DNA of 11,841 nt from SIG459 sp045631645 (GTDB lineage Bacteria > Bacillota > Clostridia > Oscillospirales > Oscillospiraceae): positions 1 to 11,841 of the forward strand of contig JAZQVC010000001.1 in assembly GCA_045631645.1 (NCBI GenBank), read 5' to 3'. The position numbers and the translations under genes are program-made. The notes beneath the pieces are model-generated. The model was not told where the DNA came from. It saw only the letters and a list, made by a program, of their open reading frames with translations, and did not search any database. Positions 6,293 through 11,841 of this stretch are shown piece after piece. Every line of letters starts with the position of its first letter. Positions within the stretch are counted from its first letter, which is position 1.

Positions 6293-6529
6293 ATGCTAAA
6301 ATTCGTATTGCTTAAAAATGATGATAAAGAAATACAGTATATTTACTATCCGGAAGGTGGAACTAATCCCGGCGTTATATCCTACGACAAGAGAGAAGGA
6401 GTCTACAACATCGTTACACTATCAAAGGACGATGAATGTCGAACTTATGCGTGGAAAATGATTTCAAGACTCAGAAAATATGTTGAGGCAGGCTCTTTCA
6501 AAGAAGAGGGAATGGTTGCGTGGTATTGA
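6293..6529 (+). CDS. Small immunity-like protein paired with toxin-like domain 2
   Basis: A 78-residue protein starting seven bases after the TAG of the toxin-like frame, with AGGAG at 6277-6281. It opens with beta-rich sequence (L-K-F-V-L-L-K ... I-Q-Y-I-Y-Y-P-E-G) and ends in a helix and the motif A-G-S-F-K-E-E-G-M-V-A-W-Y. It is unrelated in sequence to the 52-residue protein of the first cassette but holds the same place: directly after the variable domain and directly before the same kind of terminator. I recall small proteins with an F-K-E-x-x-x-V-A-W-Y end beside this type of toxin-like domain. Immunity is inferred from that position. If it has its own promoter it could protect the host even though the toxin frame lacks a start, but I see no convincing promoter. 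Confidence 0.65.
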   Translation: MLKFVLLKNDDKEIQYIYYPEGGTNPGVISYDKREGVYNIVTLSKDDECRTYAWKMISRLRKYVEAGSFKEEGMVAWY

Positions 6530-6576
6530 GCCTTCACAACTGACTAGGATGCTACTAGGGGAATATCAAAATAGCG

Positions 6577-6617
6577 ACACCCTGCAGTGTGGAAACCCAC
6601 ATTGCAGGGTGTTTTTT
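6577..6617 (+). terminator. Rho-independent terminator after the orphan cassette (copy of 4085-4125)
   Basis: A 16-base stem (6577-6592 with 6597-6612, one G/U pair) with loop AAAC runs into six T residues. The likeness to 4085-4125 begins at the AATAGCG before the stem and extends past the T run into ATTGTGCTG, so the two cassettes share their right border. Confidence 0.9.
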
Positions 6618-6674
6618 CATTGTGCTGGGCTGCGCAGCCTCTCCTTGGCGCAAGAGACTGGATGTTCAAAACAA

Positions 6675-6711
6675 AAAACCAGCACCGACATTACAGCGCG
6701 GTGCTGGTTTT
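6675..6711 (-). terminator. Terminator of the minus-strand operon, at the prophage/host border
   Basis: A perfect 13-base inverted repeat (6675-6687 with 6699-6711, loop of 11) closes with an A tract at 6673-6678, which is a T tract on the minus strand. It lies 16 bases past the end of the minus-strand lipoprotein gene. It faces the plus-strand terminator at 6577, so the two transcription units converge here. The 6530-6726 gap holds nothing else that I can see. Confidence 0.85.
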
Positions 6712-6726
6712 ATATATTACCGGATT

Positions 6727-7536
6727 TTACTCAACATAGACATAAGTGCCGAGGGAATAGGCCTCCAGCATGAGAATATCCATGACGATGGCGACGCACC
6801 AACCCTTTTCCATAGCGGATATGCATCTGGGGGGAGTTACATAAACGGTTGCGCCGTCGGAGTGCTTGATGATTTTATCGTGTTCGGAAATTGCCTTTTC
6901 AAGGGCGGGGTCGCTTATTGTGCCGATACGCTCGCCGCGAATTCGGCGGATGTTTTTAACATTGCTATCCTCGGGAACGGCGATAACAATGTCGCTTTCC
7001 ATAAGCACTTCGCCGAGGGTGAACTTTTCAGGGTCAACGCATTCGGGAGCGAAGCAAAGGGCGCAGTCAATGTTGCCGGAGGCAAGCTGGGTGGAAATAT
7101 CCGCGCTTTTTACGGGGATTATCTTCACTGTCCAACCCAAATATGAGCCGATAGCGTTTGCAATATCAACGGAAAAACCTTCTACATTTTCGCCGCTCAT
7201 AAAAGCGAAGGGGGGAGCATCGGTGTCAACGCCGATGATAAGCACGCGCTCAGTGGGAATTTCAACCTCGCTCAAAGCGGCGGTGCTACCCTCAATTTCT
7301 ATATAATCGCTGCCCAGCCACTTGGTGGAAATGCGGCCAAGGCTTCCGCTGGCTGCAAGAGCGCTTATGCATGCCTCCACCAGATTGGAAATAACATCGT
7401 TGCTGCGATAAATGGTGGCATACTGCTTTGTGCCGATTTTTTCAAGAACGGTATAAGAGCCCACCTCGTTTTTTCCGCAGCCGACAAGGCCGAGGCACAG
7501 GGCGGCCACGAGTATGAGAGCCAATATTCTTTTCAT
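6727..7536 (-). CDS. Substrate-binding lipoprotein of the family 3 (SBP_bac_3) fold, apparently circularly permuted
   Basis: A secreted lipoprotein with a signal peptide and lipobox L-V-G-C (Cys20). The core (about 98-269) follows the usual order: V-L-I-I-G-V-D-T-D-A-P-P-F-A-F, G-F-S-V-D-I-A-N-A-I-G, L-A-S-G-N-I-D-C-A-L, and a last strand with Asp253 that matches the ligand-amino-group Asp. It stops right there. The segment that normally closes the fold is instead at residues 27-76: Y-T-V-L-E-K-I-G-T-K-Q-Y-A ... I-S-A-L-A-A-S-G-S-L-G-R-I-S-T-K-W-L-G. This aligns with residues 199-250 of the lipoprotein encoded at 9953-10735. The usual carboxylate-binding Arg is absent (A-P-E-C-V-D-P-E-K-F). 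Ligand choice may therefore differ from that of its neighbour. It is last in the operon, with its own promoter and a strong AGGAGG. Confidence 0.85.
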   Translation of the reverse strand: MKRILALILVAALCLGLVGCGKNEVGSYTVLEKIGTKQYATIYRSNDVISNLVEACISALAASGSLGRISTKWLGSDYIEIEGSTAALSEVEIPTERVLIIGVDTDAPPFAFMSGENVEGFSVDIANAIGSYLGWTVKIIPVKSADISTQLASGNIDCALCFAPECVDPEKFTLGEVLMESDIVIAVPEDSNVKNIRRIRGERIGTISDPALEKAISEHDKIIKHSDGATVYVTPPRCISAMEKGWCVAIVMDILMLEAYSLGTYVYVE

Positions 7537-7558
7537 GTCCGCACCTCCTGAATAAATT

Positions 7559-7587
7559 TATTGGCACGCTTGCGGAACGTGCCAATA
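7559..7587. repeat. Inverted repeat over the presumed transcription start: operator or 5' hairpin
   Basis: A perfect 10-base inverted repeat (7559-7568 with 7578-7587; core TTGGCACG ... CGTGCCAA) has a 9-base centre. On the minus strand the start point expected from the promoter at 7589-7617 falls inside it. It could be a repressor site or a hairpin at the mRNA 5' end. No T run follows on either strand, so it is not a normal terminator. Confidence 0.6.
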
Positions 7588-7588
7588 G

Positions 7589-7617
7589 ATAATACATATA
7601 TTTTGCAATCAATTCAA
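7589..7617 (-). promoter_or_regulatory. Sigma-A-type promoter for the permuted lipoprotein gene
   Basis: On the minus strand TTGAAT (7617-7612) and TATTAT (7594-7589) are separated by exactly 17 bases. The expected start near 7582 gives a leader of about 45 bases before the ATG at 7536. The promoter allows this gene to be expressed apart from the upstream operon. The rest of the 119-base gap is AT-rich and has no other feature that I can see. Confidence 0.65.
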
Positions 7618-7655
7618 GGGGGAAAATTAAATTTTTTCAGGAAAACCAAAGTTTT

Positions 7656-8441
7656 TCAAAAGGTGAAGCCTTCGCTGTCGCCGAGAATCACCCTGCCGCC
7701 CATAAGCAGCTTGGTTATAGCGCCCTTTTCATATTCGGCAAAAATGCTCAAAGTGCCTCCCGGTTGGGCAAGGCTTGCGGAAAGGGTTTTGCCCTCGCGA
7801 AGGGCAAGATAAGCGCCGACGGCGGTGGTGCCGCTGGCACAGGAGCGCTCCCAGAAGAGGCTTTCCGCACCGGGGACGTATACGAGAGGGTCAAGGCGGC
7901 GGCTTTCCTCGTCCAAAAGCATAAGGCCAAGCGCCTCGCAGCCAATATTGCCGCATAGAGGGACTATAAGCTTTTCGGCTTCTGCGCGGCTTATGCCGGT
8001 GGAAACTATGGCATGGCAAATGCCGGGGAAACGCATAAGCTTCAACTCGCCGAGAGGAGAATCCACGCTCTCGCAAGATAAGGGGAGAGGCATTTCCACC
8101 CGACCTGCATATTCATTTTCACCGAGCTTTTCAAGCTCAACTCTTACTATGCCTTCCGCGCCCGAGATTTCCACGCCGACAGTGCCGGCGTTTATACCCT
8201 TTTGCCGGAGGAAATATGCCGAAGCGCTGAGGCAGGCGTTGCCGCAAAATTCGCCTCCTGCCATAGTGAGGGCGATGTCTCCGCCCTTGGAGGGAGGAGA
8301 GAGAAAGCCCAACTGCTCAATTTCGTTTCTCTGTTCCATAAGCGCCGCAGCGGCGGACTGACGCAAAGTTGGGGCGAGAGCAGTTTCCACAAGGGCGGTC
8401 AGATTGCCGGTGGGGTCGGCCAAAACATAATTGATAAGCAT
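7656..8441 (-). CDS. DapF-superfamily amino acid racemase, most like histidine racemase CntK
   Basis: A cofactor-independent racemase that uses two cysteines as acid and base. Both are present: Cys66 in G-G-E-F-C-G-N-A and Cys201 in W-E-R-S-C-A-S-G-T-T-A. It lacks the H-G-x-G-N-D-F start of true diaminopimelate epimerase and has D-P-T-G-N-L-T-A-L-V instead. That start, together with Q-L-G-F-L, L-G-L-M-L-L-D-E, L-V-Y-V-P and Q-P-G-G-T-L, matches CntK of Staphylococcus aureus as I remember it; CntK makes D-histidine for staphylopine. No opine-metallophore partner (CntL or CntM type) is in the window. It is 261 residues, full length for the family. ATG follows the ATPase stop by three bases with no clear ribosome-binding site, so it is translationally coupled. 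Histidine is a guess; another polar or cationic amino acid is possible. Confidence 0.8.
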   Translation of the reverse strand: MLINYVLADPTGNLTALVETALAPTLRQSAAAALMEQRNEIEQLGFLSPPSKGGDIALTMAGGEFCGNACLSASAYFLRQKGINAGTVGVEISGAEGIVRVELEKLGENEYAGRVEMPLPLSCESVDSPLGELKLMRFPGICHAIVSTGISRAEAEKLIVPLCGNIGCEALGLMLLDEESRRLDPLVYVPGAESLFWERSCASGTTAVGAYLALREGKTLSASLAQPGGTLSIFAEYEKGAITKLLMGGRVILGDSEGFTF

Positions 8442-8444
8442 AGC

Positions 8445-9203
8445 TCAGCTCTGGTAATTCTGGAGGAAGTGGCGAGTGCGCTCTTCCTTGGGGTTGCCGA
8501 AAACCTCTTCGGGTGCGCCCTGTTCAACGATGTAGCCATCGGCCATAAAGATAACTCTGTCGCTGACAGCGCGGGCAAAGGGCATTTCGTGGGTGACAAC
8601 CACCATGGTCATATTATCCTCGGCAAGCTGCTTGATAACCTTGAGAACTTCGCCCGTAAGCTCCGGATCAAGGGCGGAGGTGGGTTCGTCGAAGAAAAGT
8701 ATCTCGGGCTTCATTGCCAGTGCGCGGGCTATGGCAACGCGCTGCTGCTGACCGCCGGAAAGCTGGCAGGGATAGGCATTGGCTTTGTCTGCCAGACCCA
8801 TCTTTTCAAGCAATACCATGGCTTCGGCAACAACCTCATCCTTGGGGCGCTTTTGCACATTGACAGGGGCGTCGATGATGTTTTTCAAAACGCTGTAGTG
8901 GGGGAAAAGGTTGAACTGCTGGAACACAAGACCGTAGCAGCTTTTCATTTTGCGCAGTTCTGCGGCGGGGATGTAGGCGGATTTTCCGCTTTCGTCGGTG
9001 CTGACGGCGGCTTTGTCAAGATAAAGAATGTCTCCGCTGTCGATGGTCTCAAGGAAGGTGGCGCAGCGCAGGAGGGTGCTTTTGCCGCTGCCCGAAGGGC
9101 CTATTATGCTGACAACCTCACCTTTTTCAACGGAAAGGCTGATGCCCTTGAGAACAGAGAGGGAACCAAAGCTCTTTTTAATATTTTTCATATTAAGTAT
9201 CAT
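8445..9203 (-). CDS. Polar amino acid ABC transporter ATPase (GlnQ/HisP type)
   Basis: The cytoplasmic ATPase that drives amino acid import. All motifs are present: Walker A G-P-S-G-S-G-K-S-T (35-43), Q-loop F-Q-Q-F-N-L-F-P (94-101), signature L-S-G-G-Q (148-152), Walker B I-L-F-F-D-E (168-173), D-loop S-A-L-D and H-loop His205. At 252 residues it has the normal length. The tract around residues 60-85 (between strands, S-T-D-E-S-G-K-S-A) is a longer insertion than in the Escherichia coli proteins and resembles that of clostridial relatives. ATG has AAGGAGGG seven bases ahead, overlapping the end of the permease gene 12 bases upstream. It is part of a four-gene operon with binding protein, permease and racemase. 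Confidence 0.95.
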   Translation of the reverse strand: MILNMKNIKKSFGSLSVLKGISLSVEKGEVVSIIGPSGSGKSTLLRCATFLETIDSGDILYLDKAAVSTDESGKSAYIPAAELRKMKSCYGLVFQQFNLFPHYSVLKNIIDAPVNVQKRPKDEVVAEAMVLLEKMGLADKANAYPCQLSGGQQQRVAIARALAMKPEILFFDEPTSALDPELTGEVLKVIKQLAEDNMTMVVVTHEMPFARAVSDRVIFMADGYIVEQGAPEEVFGNPKEERTRHFLQNYQS

Positions 9204-9215
9204 GGCGTTCCCTCC

Positions 9216-9878
9216 TTAATGATAATAATCAAGAGATTTTTCGCAGCGCTCCATTATGAAAGCCACTATATAGTTGAAGATATAGTAGAAAATGCCGGCC
9301 ACAAGGAAGGGGAGCATGCTGTGGAAGGTGATGTTGGGAGCGGTGACAATCTGCTTTGCTCTGGTGAAAATCTCAACCGTGCCGATGGCGTAGGCAAGAG
9401 AAGTGTCCTTGACCAGGGTGATGACCTCGTTGGTGACGCTGGGGAGGCAGTTTTTCACCATCTGGGGCAGAATGATTTTGATGAAAGTTTGGCTCTTGGT
9501 GTAGCCCAAAACCTCCGCCGCCTCATACTGACCGGGGGAGATGGACTCAATGCCGCCGCGGTAAATCTCAGCGAAGTAGGCGGCGTAATTGATGACGAAG
9601 GCCAGAACGCAGGCCATAAAGCGCCACTGGGAGGGGACGCTGAGACCTAAAAGGAGATTGGGACCGTAAAACACCACCATCAGCTGCAGCATGAGGGGAG
9701 TGCCGCGCATGATGGATATGTAGATGTTGATTATCCAACGTATAGGTTTTATTTTGCTGATGCGGCCGAAATAGACCAAAATGCCCAAGGGGAGAGAGCC
9801 CACAAGGGTGAGAGCGAAGATGGCAAGAGTGGTCAGAAAGCCCTTGCTCAGCAGCATCAACATAGTTTGAACTGTCAT
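9216..9878 (-). CDS. Polar amino acid ABC transporter permease (GlnP/HisM type)
   Basis: An inner-membrane permease of 220 residues with about five membrane helices. The N-terminal part G-F-L-T-T-L ... L-P-L-G-I-L matches the HEQRo three-helix module. R-G-T-P-L-M-L-Q-L is typical of the family, and the cytoplasmic coupling (EAA) loop is E-A-A-E-V-L-G-Y-T-K-S-Q-T-F-I-K-I-I-L-P-Q. Only one permease gene is present, so the channel is probably a homodimer. The ATG is preceded by a weak GAGGAAA. It is separated from the binding-protein gene by a 74-base gap with a hairpin, which fits a lower yield of permease than of binding protein. Confidence 0.93.
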   Translation of the reverse strand: MTVQTMLMLLSKGFLTTLAIFALTLVGSLPLGILVYFGRISKIKPIRWIINIYISIMRGTPLMLQLMVVFYGPNLLLGLSVPSQWRFMACVLAFVINYAAYFAEIYRGGIESISPGQYEAAEVLGYTKSQTFIKIILPQMVKNCLPSVTNEVITLVKDTSLAYAIGTVEIFTRAKQIVTAPNITFHSMLPFLVAGIFYYIFNYIVAFIMERCEKSLDYYH

Positions 9879-9904
9879 ATATATTTCCTCATTTCAGCAG
9901 GAAT

Positions 9905-9929
9905 GGGCGGGAACCCAAGGTTCCCGCCC
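9905..9929 (-). promoter_or_regulatory. Intercistronic hairpin between binding-protein and permease genes
   Basis: A perfect 11-base stem (9905-9915 with 9919-9929, GC-rich, three-base loop) lies in the transcript after the binding-protein stop. No T run follows on the minus strand, so it is probably a 3' end stabiliser or partial terminator that raises binding-protein mRNA over the distal genes, as seen after malE and hisJ. Confidence 0.65.
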
Positions 9930-9952
9930 TTATTATACATTTTTATCGGGAA

Positions 9953-10735
9953 TTAGTCCAGCATGCAGAGATTGTCGATAACAAGACCGGCATCAACGTA
10001 ATTCTGGGCGATTGCCAGCATTGTTCCGTCTTCGGCCATCTTCTTCAGCTCGGCGTTGACAGCATCGCACAGCTCGGTGTTGCCGAGGAGGAAGCCAACT
10101 GCGTACTGCTCGGTGGAGATGGGCTCGTCGAGGATGATGTATTCACCGCTCTTGTTTGCAATCTGGAACTGGGCAACGCCGATGTCGGCTGCAACTGCGT
10201 CAACAGTGCCCTGATTGAGCTCCATAAAGCCGCTGTTATAGTCGGGAAGTTCAATAACCTGAGAGAGGCTATTCTTGAACTGCTCATTGGCGTTTATAGC
10301 GTCGGAAGCGGAGGATGCGCCCTGAGCCATAACATTCTTGCCGGCCAGATCTGCGAGGGAGGTGATGCCGCTGTCGGCCTTGACAACAACAACGATGGAG
10401 TTATCAACATAGGGATCGGACCAGGTGTACTTATCTTCGCGACCGGTGTAGGTGAAGCCGTTCCAGATGCAGTTGATGTTGCCGGCTTTCAGCTCGTTGT
10501 CCTTCTGGGTCCAGTCAATGGGAATTGCTTCAAATTCCCAGCCAAGGCGCTTGCAGAGCTCTTCTGCCATAGCAAGGTCAAAACCGTCATAGCTTCCGTC
10601 GGCTGCAATGAAGCCGTAAGGAGGGAACTCGGCATCAAAGCCGACCTTCAAAGTCTGAGCATCGCTTTTGCCGCCGCAGGCACAAAGAGTGAGGGCGAGA
10701 GCGACGATGAGAACCAAAGTAATAATCTTTTTCAT
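9953..10735 (-). CDS. Amino-acid-binding lipoprotein (SBP_bac_3) of the ABC transporter
   Basis: The extracytoplasmic receptor that delivers the amino acid to the permease. A lipoprotein signal ends at Cys20 (T-L-C-A-C-G-G). The normal order of the fold is present: L-K-V-G-F-D-A-E-F-P-P-Y-G-F, G-F-D-L-A-M-A-E-E-L, L-K-A-G-N-I-N-C-I, then T-Y-T-G-R-E-D with Arg99 (ligand carboxylate), S-D-P-Y, S-L-A-D-L-A-G-K-N-V, V-D-A-V-A-A-D with Asp184 (ligand amino group), and the closing segment 199-250 (I-L-D-E-P-I-S-T-E-Q-Y-A-V ... A-E-D-G-T). I start at 10735: GGAGG at 10743-10747 is eight bases ahead, and the longer TTG start at 10750 would bury that site inside the gene. It is first in the operon. 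The exact ligand cannot be read from the sequence. Confidence 0.93.
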   Translation of the reverse strand: MKKIITLVLIVALALTLCACGGKSDAQTLKVGFDAEFPPYGFIAADGSYDGFDLAMAEELCKRLGWEFEAIPIDWTQKDNELKAGNINCIWNGFTYTGREDKYTWSDPYVDNSIVVVVKADSGITSLADLAGKNVMAQGASSASDAINANEQFKNSLSQVIELPDYNSGFMELNQGTVDAVAADIGVAQFQIANKSGEYIILDEPISTEQYAVGFLLGNTELCDAVNAELKKMAEDGTMLAIAQNYVDAGLVIDNLCMLD

Positions 10736-10768
10736 TTTGTCTACCTCCAAAAGGTGATTTATTTCGAT

Positions 10769-10800
10769 ATCATACTAACACATTAGCGAGATGAAGTAAA
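10769..10800 (-). promoter_or_regulatory. Possible promoter of the amino acid transport operon
   Basis: On the minus strand TATGAT (10774-10769) is a good -10, but the only -35-like hexamer, TTTACT (10800-10795), is 20 bases away. A regulator may be needed. The 10751-10945 gap between divergent genes must hold promoters for both sides; I see no riboswitch-like fold in it. Confidence 0.35.
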
Positions 10801-10873
10801 GCCCCTTTTTGAGAAAAATTTGCATAAATTTCCTGTTTTTTCTTTTGCAAAAAGCACAAAGGGCGCTAAATAC

Positions 10874-10903
10874 TTGCGAAAATGATGCATCTTGATGTAA
10901 AAT
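10874..10903 (+). promoter_or_regulatory. Possible promoter of the secreted lysozyme gene
   Basis: TTGCGA (10874-10879) and TAAAAT (10898-10903) are 18 bases apart, 42 bases before the TTG start at 10946. The -35 is a poor match and the region is AT-rich enough to give such hits by chance. Confidence 0.3.
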
Positions 10904-10945
10904 ATAAAATCGCTGATATATTTGGCGAAGAAAGGAGGCGCTTAG

Positions 10946-11841
10946 TTGAGAAAACGTATAATTTCCCTTGTTCTTGCTTTGCTGCTTTTTGCGGGACTTT
11001 TTCCCGTGGCTGCCGACGCAGCTTCAATGACTTATTCTGACGCCCTTGTCAATTACATAAAATATGGAGAAGGATTCAGCCCCACCCTTTATCAGGATAC
11101 CGGCGGATGGTGCATAGGCTATGGCTGTCTTGTTAATCCCGATGATTATCCCGACGGCATCAGTGAACCTGACGCAGAAGCCCTTCTCAGAGAAAAGATG
11201 GATCTTCTTGCAAATGAGGTCAAGAGATTTCTCAGCCGCTACGGCGTGAGTGTAACCCAGGGACAGTTTGATGCCATGTGCTCCATGACATATAACCTTG
11301 GCGGTTACTGGCTCTCCGCTTCCAACACGCTTCCCTCTATGATCATCAACGGCGCGTGGAACTATTCCGCGGAAGATATTGTTTCCGCTTTCGCAGCTTG
11401 GTGCCATGTGGGCGGAAATGTAAACAAGGCCATTCTTACTCGCCGCATTGCCGAGGCCAAGATGTTCCTCTATGGGGACTATAGCGGCAACAGCGCCGGT
11501 TGGAACTGGCTTGTGTGCTCCGGCAACGGAGGCAGCGTTGTCCGCAAGGTCAACTGCTACCGCAGCGGCGGCACCTACGGCAGCTTGCCTGCGGCCACAC
11601 GCAGTGGATATACTCTTGAGGGTTGGCTCACCGATTCCGGTGTTCTGCTGACTGCAGACAGCGTGGTTTCCGGAAACTACTTTGTAAGCGCAAAATGGCG
11701 CAGTGATTCCGAGCTTGCTCCCGAGCCCACTCCTGAGGCGACTCCAAGTCCCACTCCCGAGACTGCTCCGGAGCCCACACCGACTCCCACCCTTGCACCT
11801 ACCCCTGCACCTACCCCTGTACCTACCCCTGTACCTACCCC
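10946..11841 (+). CDS. Secreted GH24-type lysozyme with Listeria-Bacteroides repeat and Pro/Thr tail, incomplete at window end
   Basis: A peptidoglycan muramidase of phage-lysozyme type, secreted by the host. The start is TTG at 10946, seven bases after AAGGAGG. Residues 1-26 are a Sec signal peptide (M-R-K-R, hydrophobic core, A-D-A-A). The catalytic domain spans about 28-180: Glu42 in Y-G-E-G-F and Asp51 in Y-Q-D-T-G-G are nine apart, as Glu11 and Asp20 are in T4 lysozyme. The residue matching T4 Thr26 is Cys56 (W-C-I-G-Y-G). R-R-I-A-E-A closes the domain. Residues about 200-250 (G-G-T-Y-G-S-L-P ... G-Y-T-L-E-G-W) match a Listeria-Bacteroides (Flg_new) repeat of the surface-protein kind. 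From residue 258 a Pro/Thr spacer begins and runs off the window, so a further domain or anchor probably follows. A role in wall remodelling or competition is inferred. Confidence 0.85.
   Translation, partial: MRKRIISLVLALLLFAGLFPVAADAASMTYSDALVNYIKYGEGFSPTLYQDTGGWCIGYGCLVNPDDYPDGISEPDAEALLREKMDLLANEVKRFLSRYGVSVTQGQFDAMCSMTYNLGGYWLSASNTLPSMIINGAWNYSAEDIVSAFAAWCHVGGNVNKAILTRRIAEAKMFLYGDYSGNSAGWNWLVCSGNGGSVVRKVNCYRSGGTYGSLPAATRSGYTLEGWLTDSGVLLTADSVVSGNYFVSAKWRSDSELAPEPTPEATPSPTPETAPEPTPTPTLAPTPAPTPVPTPVPT
11795..11841 (+). repeat. 12-base tandem repeat coding P-T-P-(A/V)
   Basis: Nearly four copies of a 12-base unit (GCACCTACCCCT, then GTACCTACCCCT) encode the flexible Pro/Thr spacer of the lysozyme and continue past the window edge. 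The last two copies share a GTA variant, which suggests recent expansion by slippage. Confidence 0.9.

Noticed and set aside
6530..6726. Prophage attachment site
   Set aside because: No tRNA or direct repeat of the other prophage end can be seen from inside this window; only facing terminators are present.
7560..7576. Sigma-54-like TGGCAC ... TTGC
   Set aside because: The gap between the two elements is three bases too short for a -24/-12 promoter, and the sequence is explained by the inverted repeat.
8202..9650. 482-residue plus-strand open frame
   Set aside because: It lies opposite the racemase, ATPase and permease genes, which carry complete family motifs.
10751..10945. Riboswitch or T-box leader ahead of the amino acid transport operon
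   Set aside because: The leader would be only about 30 to 50 bases and shows no T-box sequence, aptamer-like pairing or leader terminator.

Overview
The window looks like mid-GC DNA from an anaerobic member of the Bacillota, probably a gut clostridium of the Oscillospiraceae type. The reasons are strong AGGAGG ribosome-binding sites, frequent GTG and TTG starts, lipoprotein signals ending in Cys-Gly, an NlpC/P60-type phage lysin with a peptidoglycan-binding repeat, and a secreted lysozyme with a Pro-Thr tail. It splits into a prophage end (1 to about 6640, all on the plus strand) and host chromosome (about 6670 to the end). No integrase, tRNA or att site is visible, so the exact junction is not known.

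Prophage part: endolysin (51-854), one-helix holin-like protein (860-1135), an unknown 232-residue protein (1149-1847) and a large modular carrier (1878-3920). The carrier has the composition of phage 'polyvalent' or ejected proteins and ends in a variable, AT-richer toxin-like domain. A 52-residue immunity-like gene overlaps its stop by four bases, and a terminator follows. Downstream lies a second, start-less cassette (4279-6529). It repeats two carrier segments (block A and block B), has an extra GNAT-like domain between them, and ends in a different toxin-like domain with a different immunity-like gene and a near-copy of the same terminator. This is the architecture of an orphan C-terminal toxin/immunity module, as known from CDI and Rhs systems, but here inside a phage. 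Homologous recombination between the block B copies would swap the toxin and its immunity gene in frame.

Host part: a minus-strand operon reads, in transcription order, amino-acid-binding lipoprotein (10735-9953), permease (9878-9216), ATPase (9203-8445), and a DapF-superfamily racemase most like the histidine racemase CntK (8441-7656). It is followed by a second binding lipoprotein (7536-6727) with its own promoter. In this last protein the segment that normally closes the fold at the C-terminus sits at the N-terminus, so it appears circularly permuted. It also lacks the usual carboxylate-binding arginine. Together these suggest uptake, sensing and stereochemical conversion of a polar or cationic amino acid such as histidine. 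Diverging from the operon is a secreted GH24-type lysozyme (10946 to beyond the window end).

The family assignments come from motif reading and memory, without database searches.
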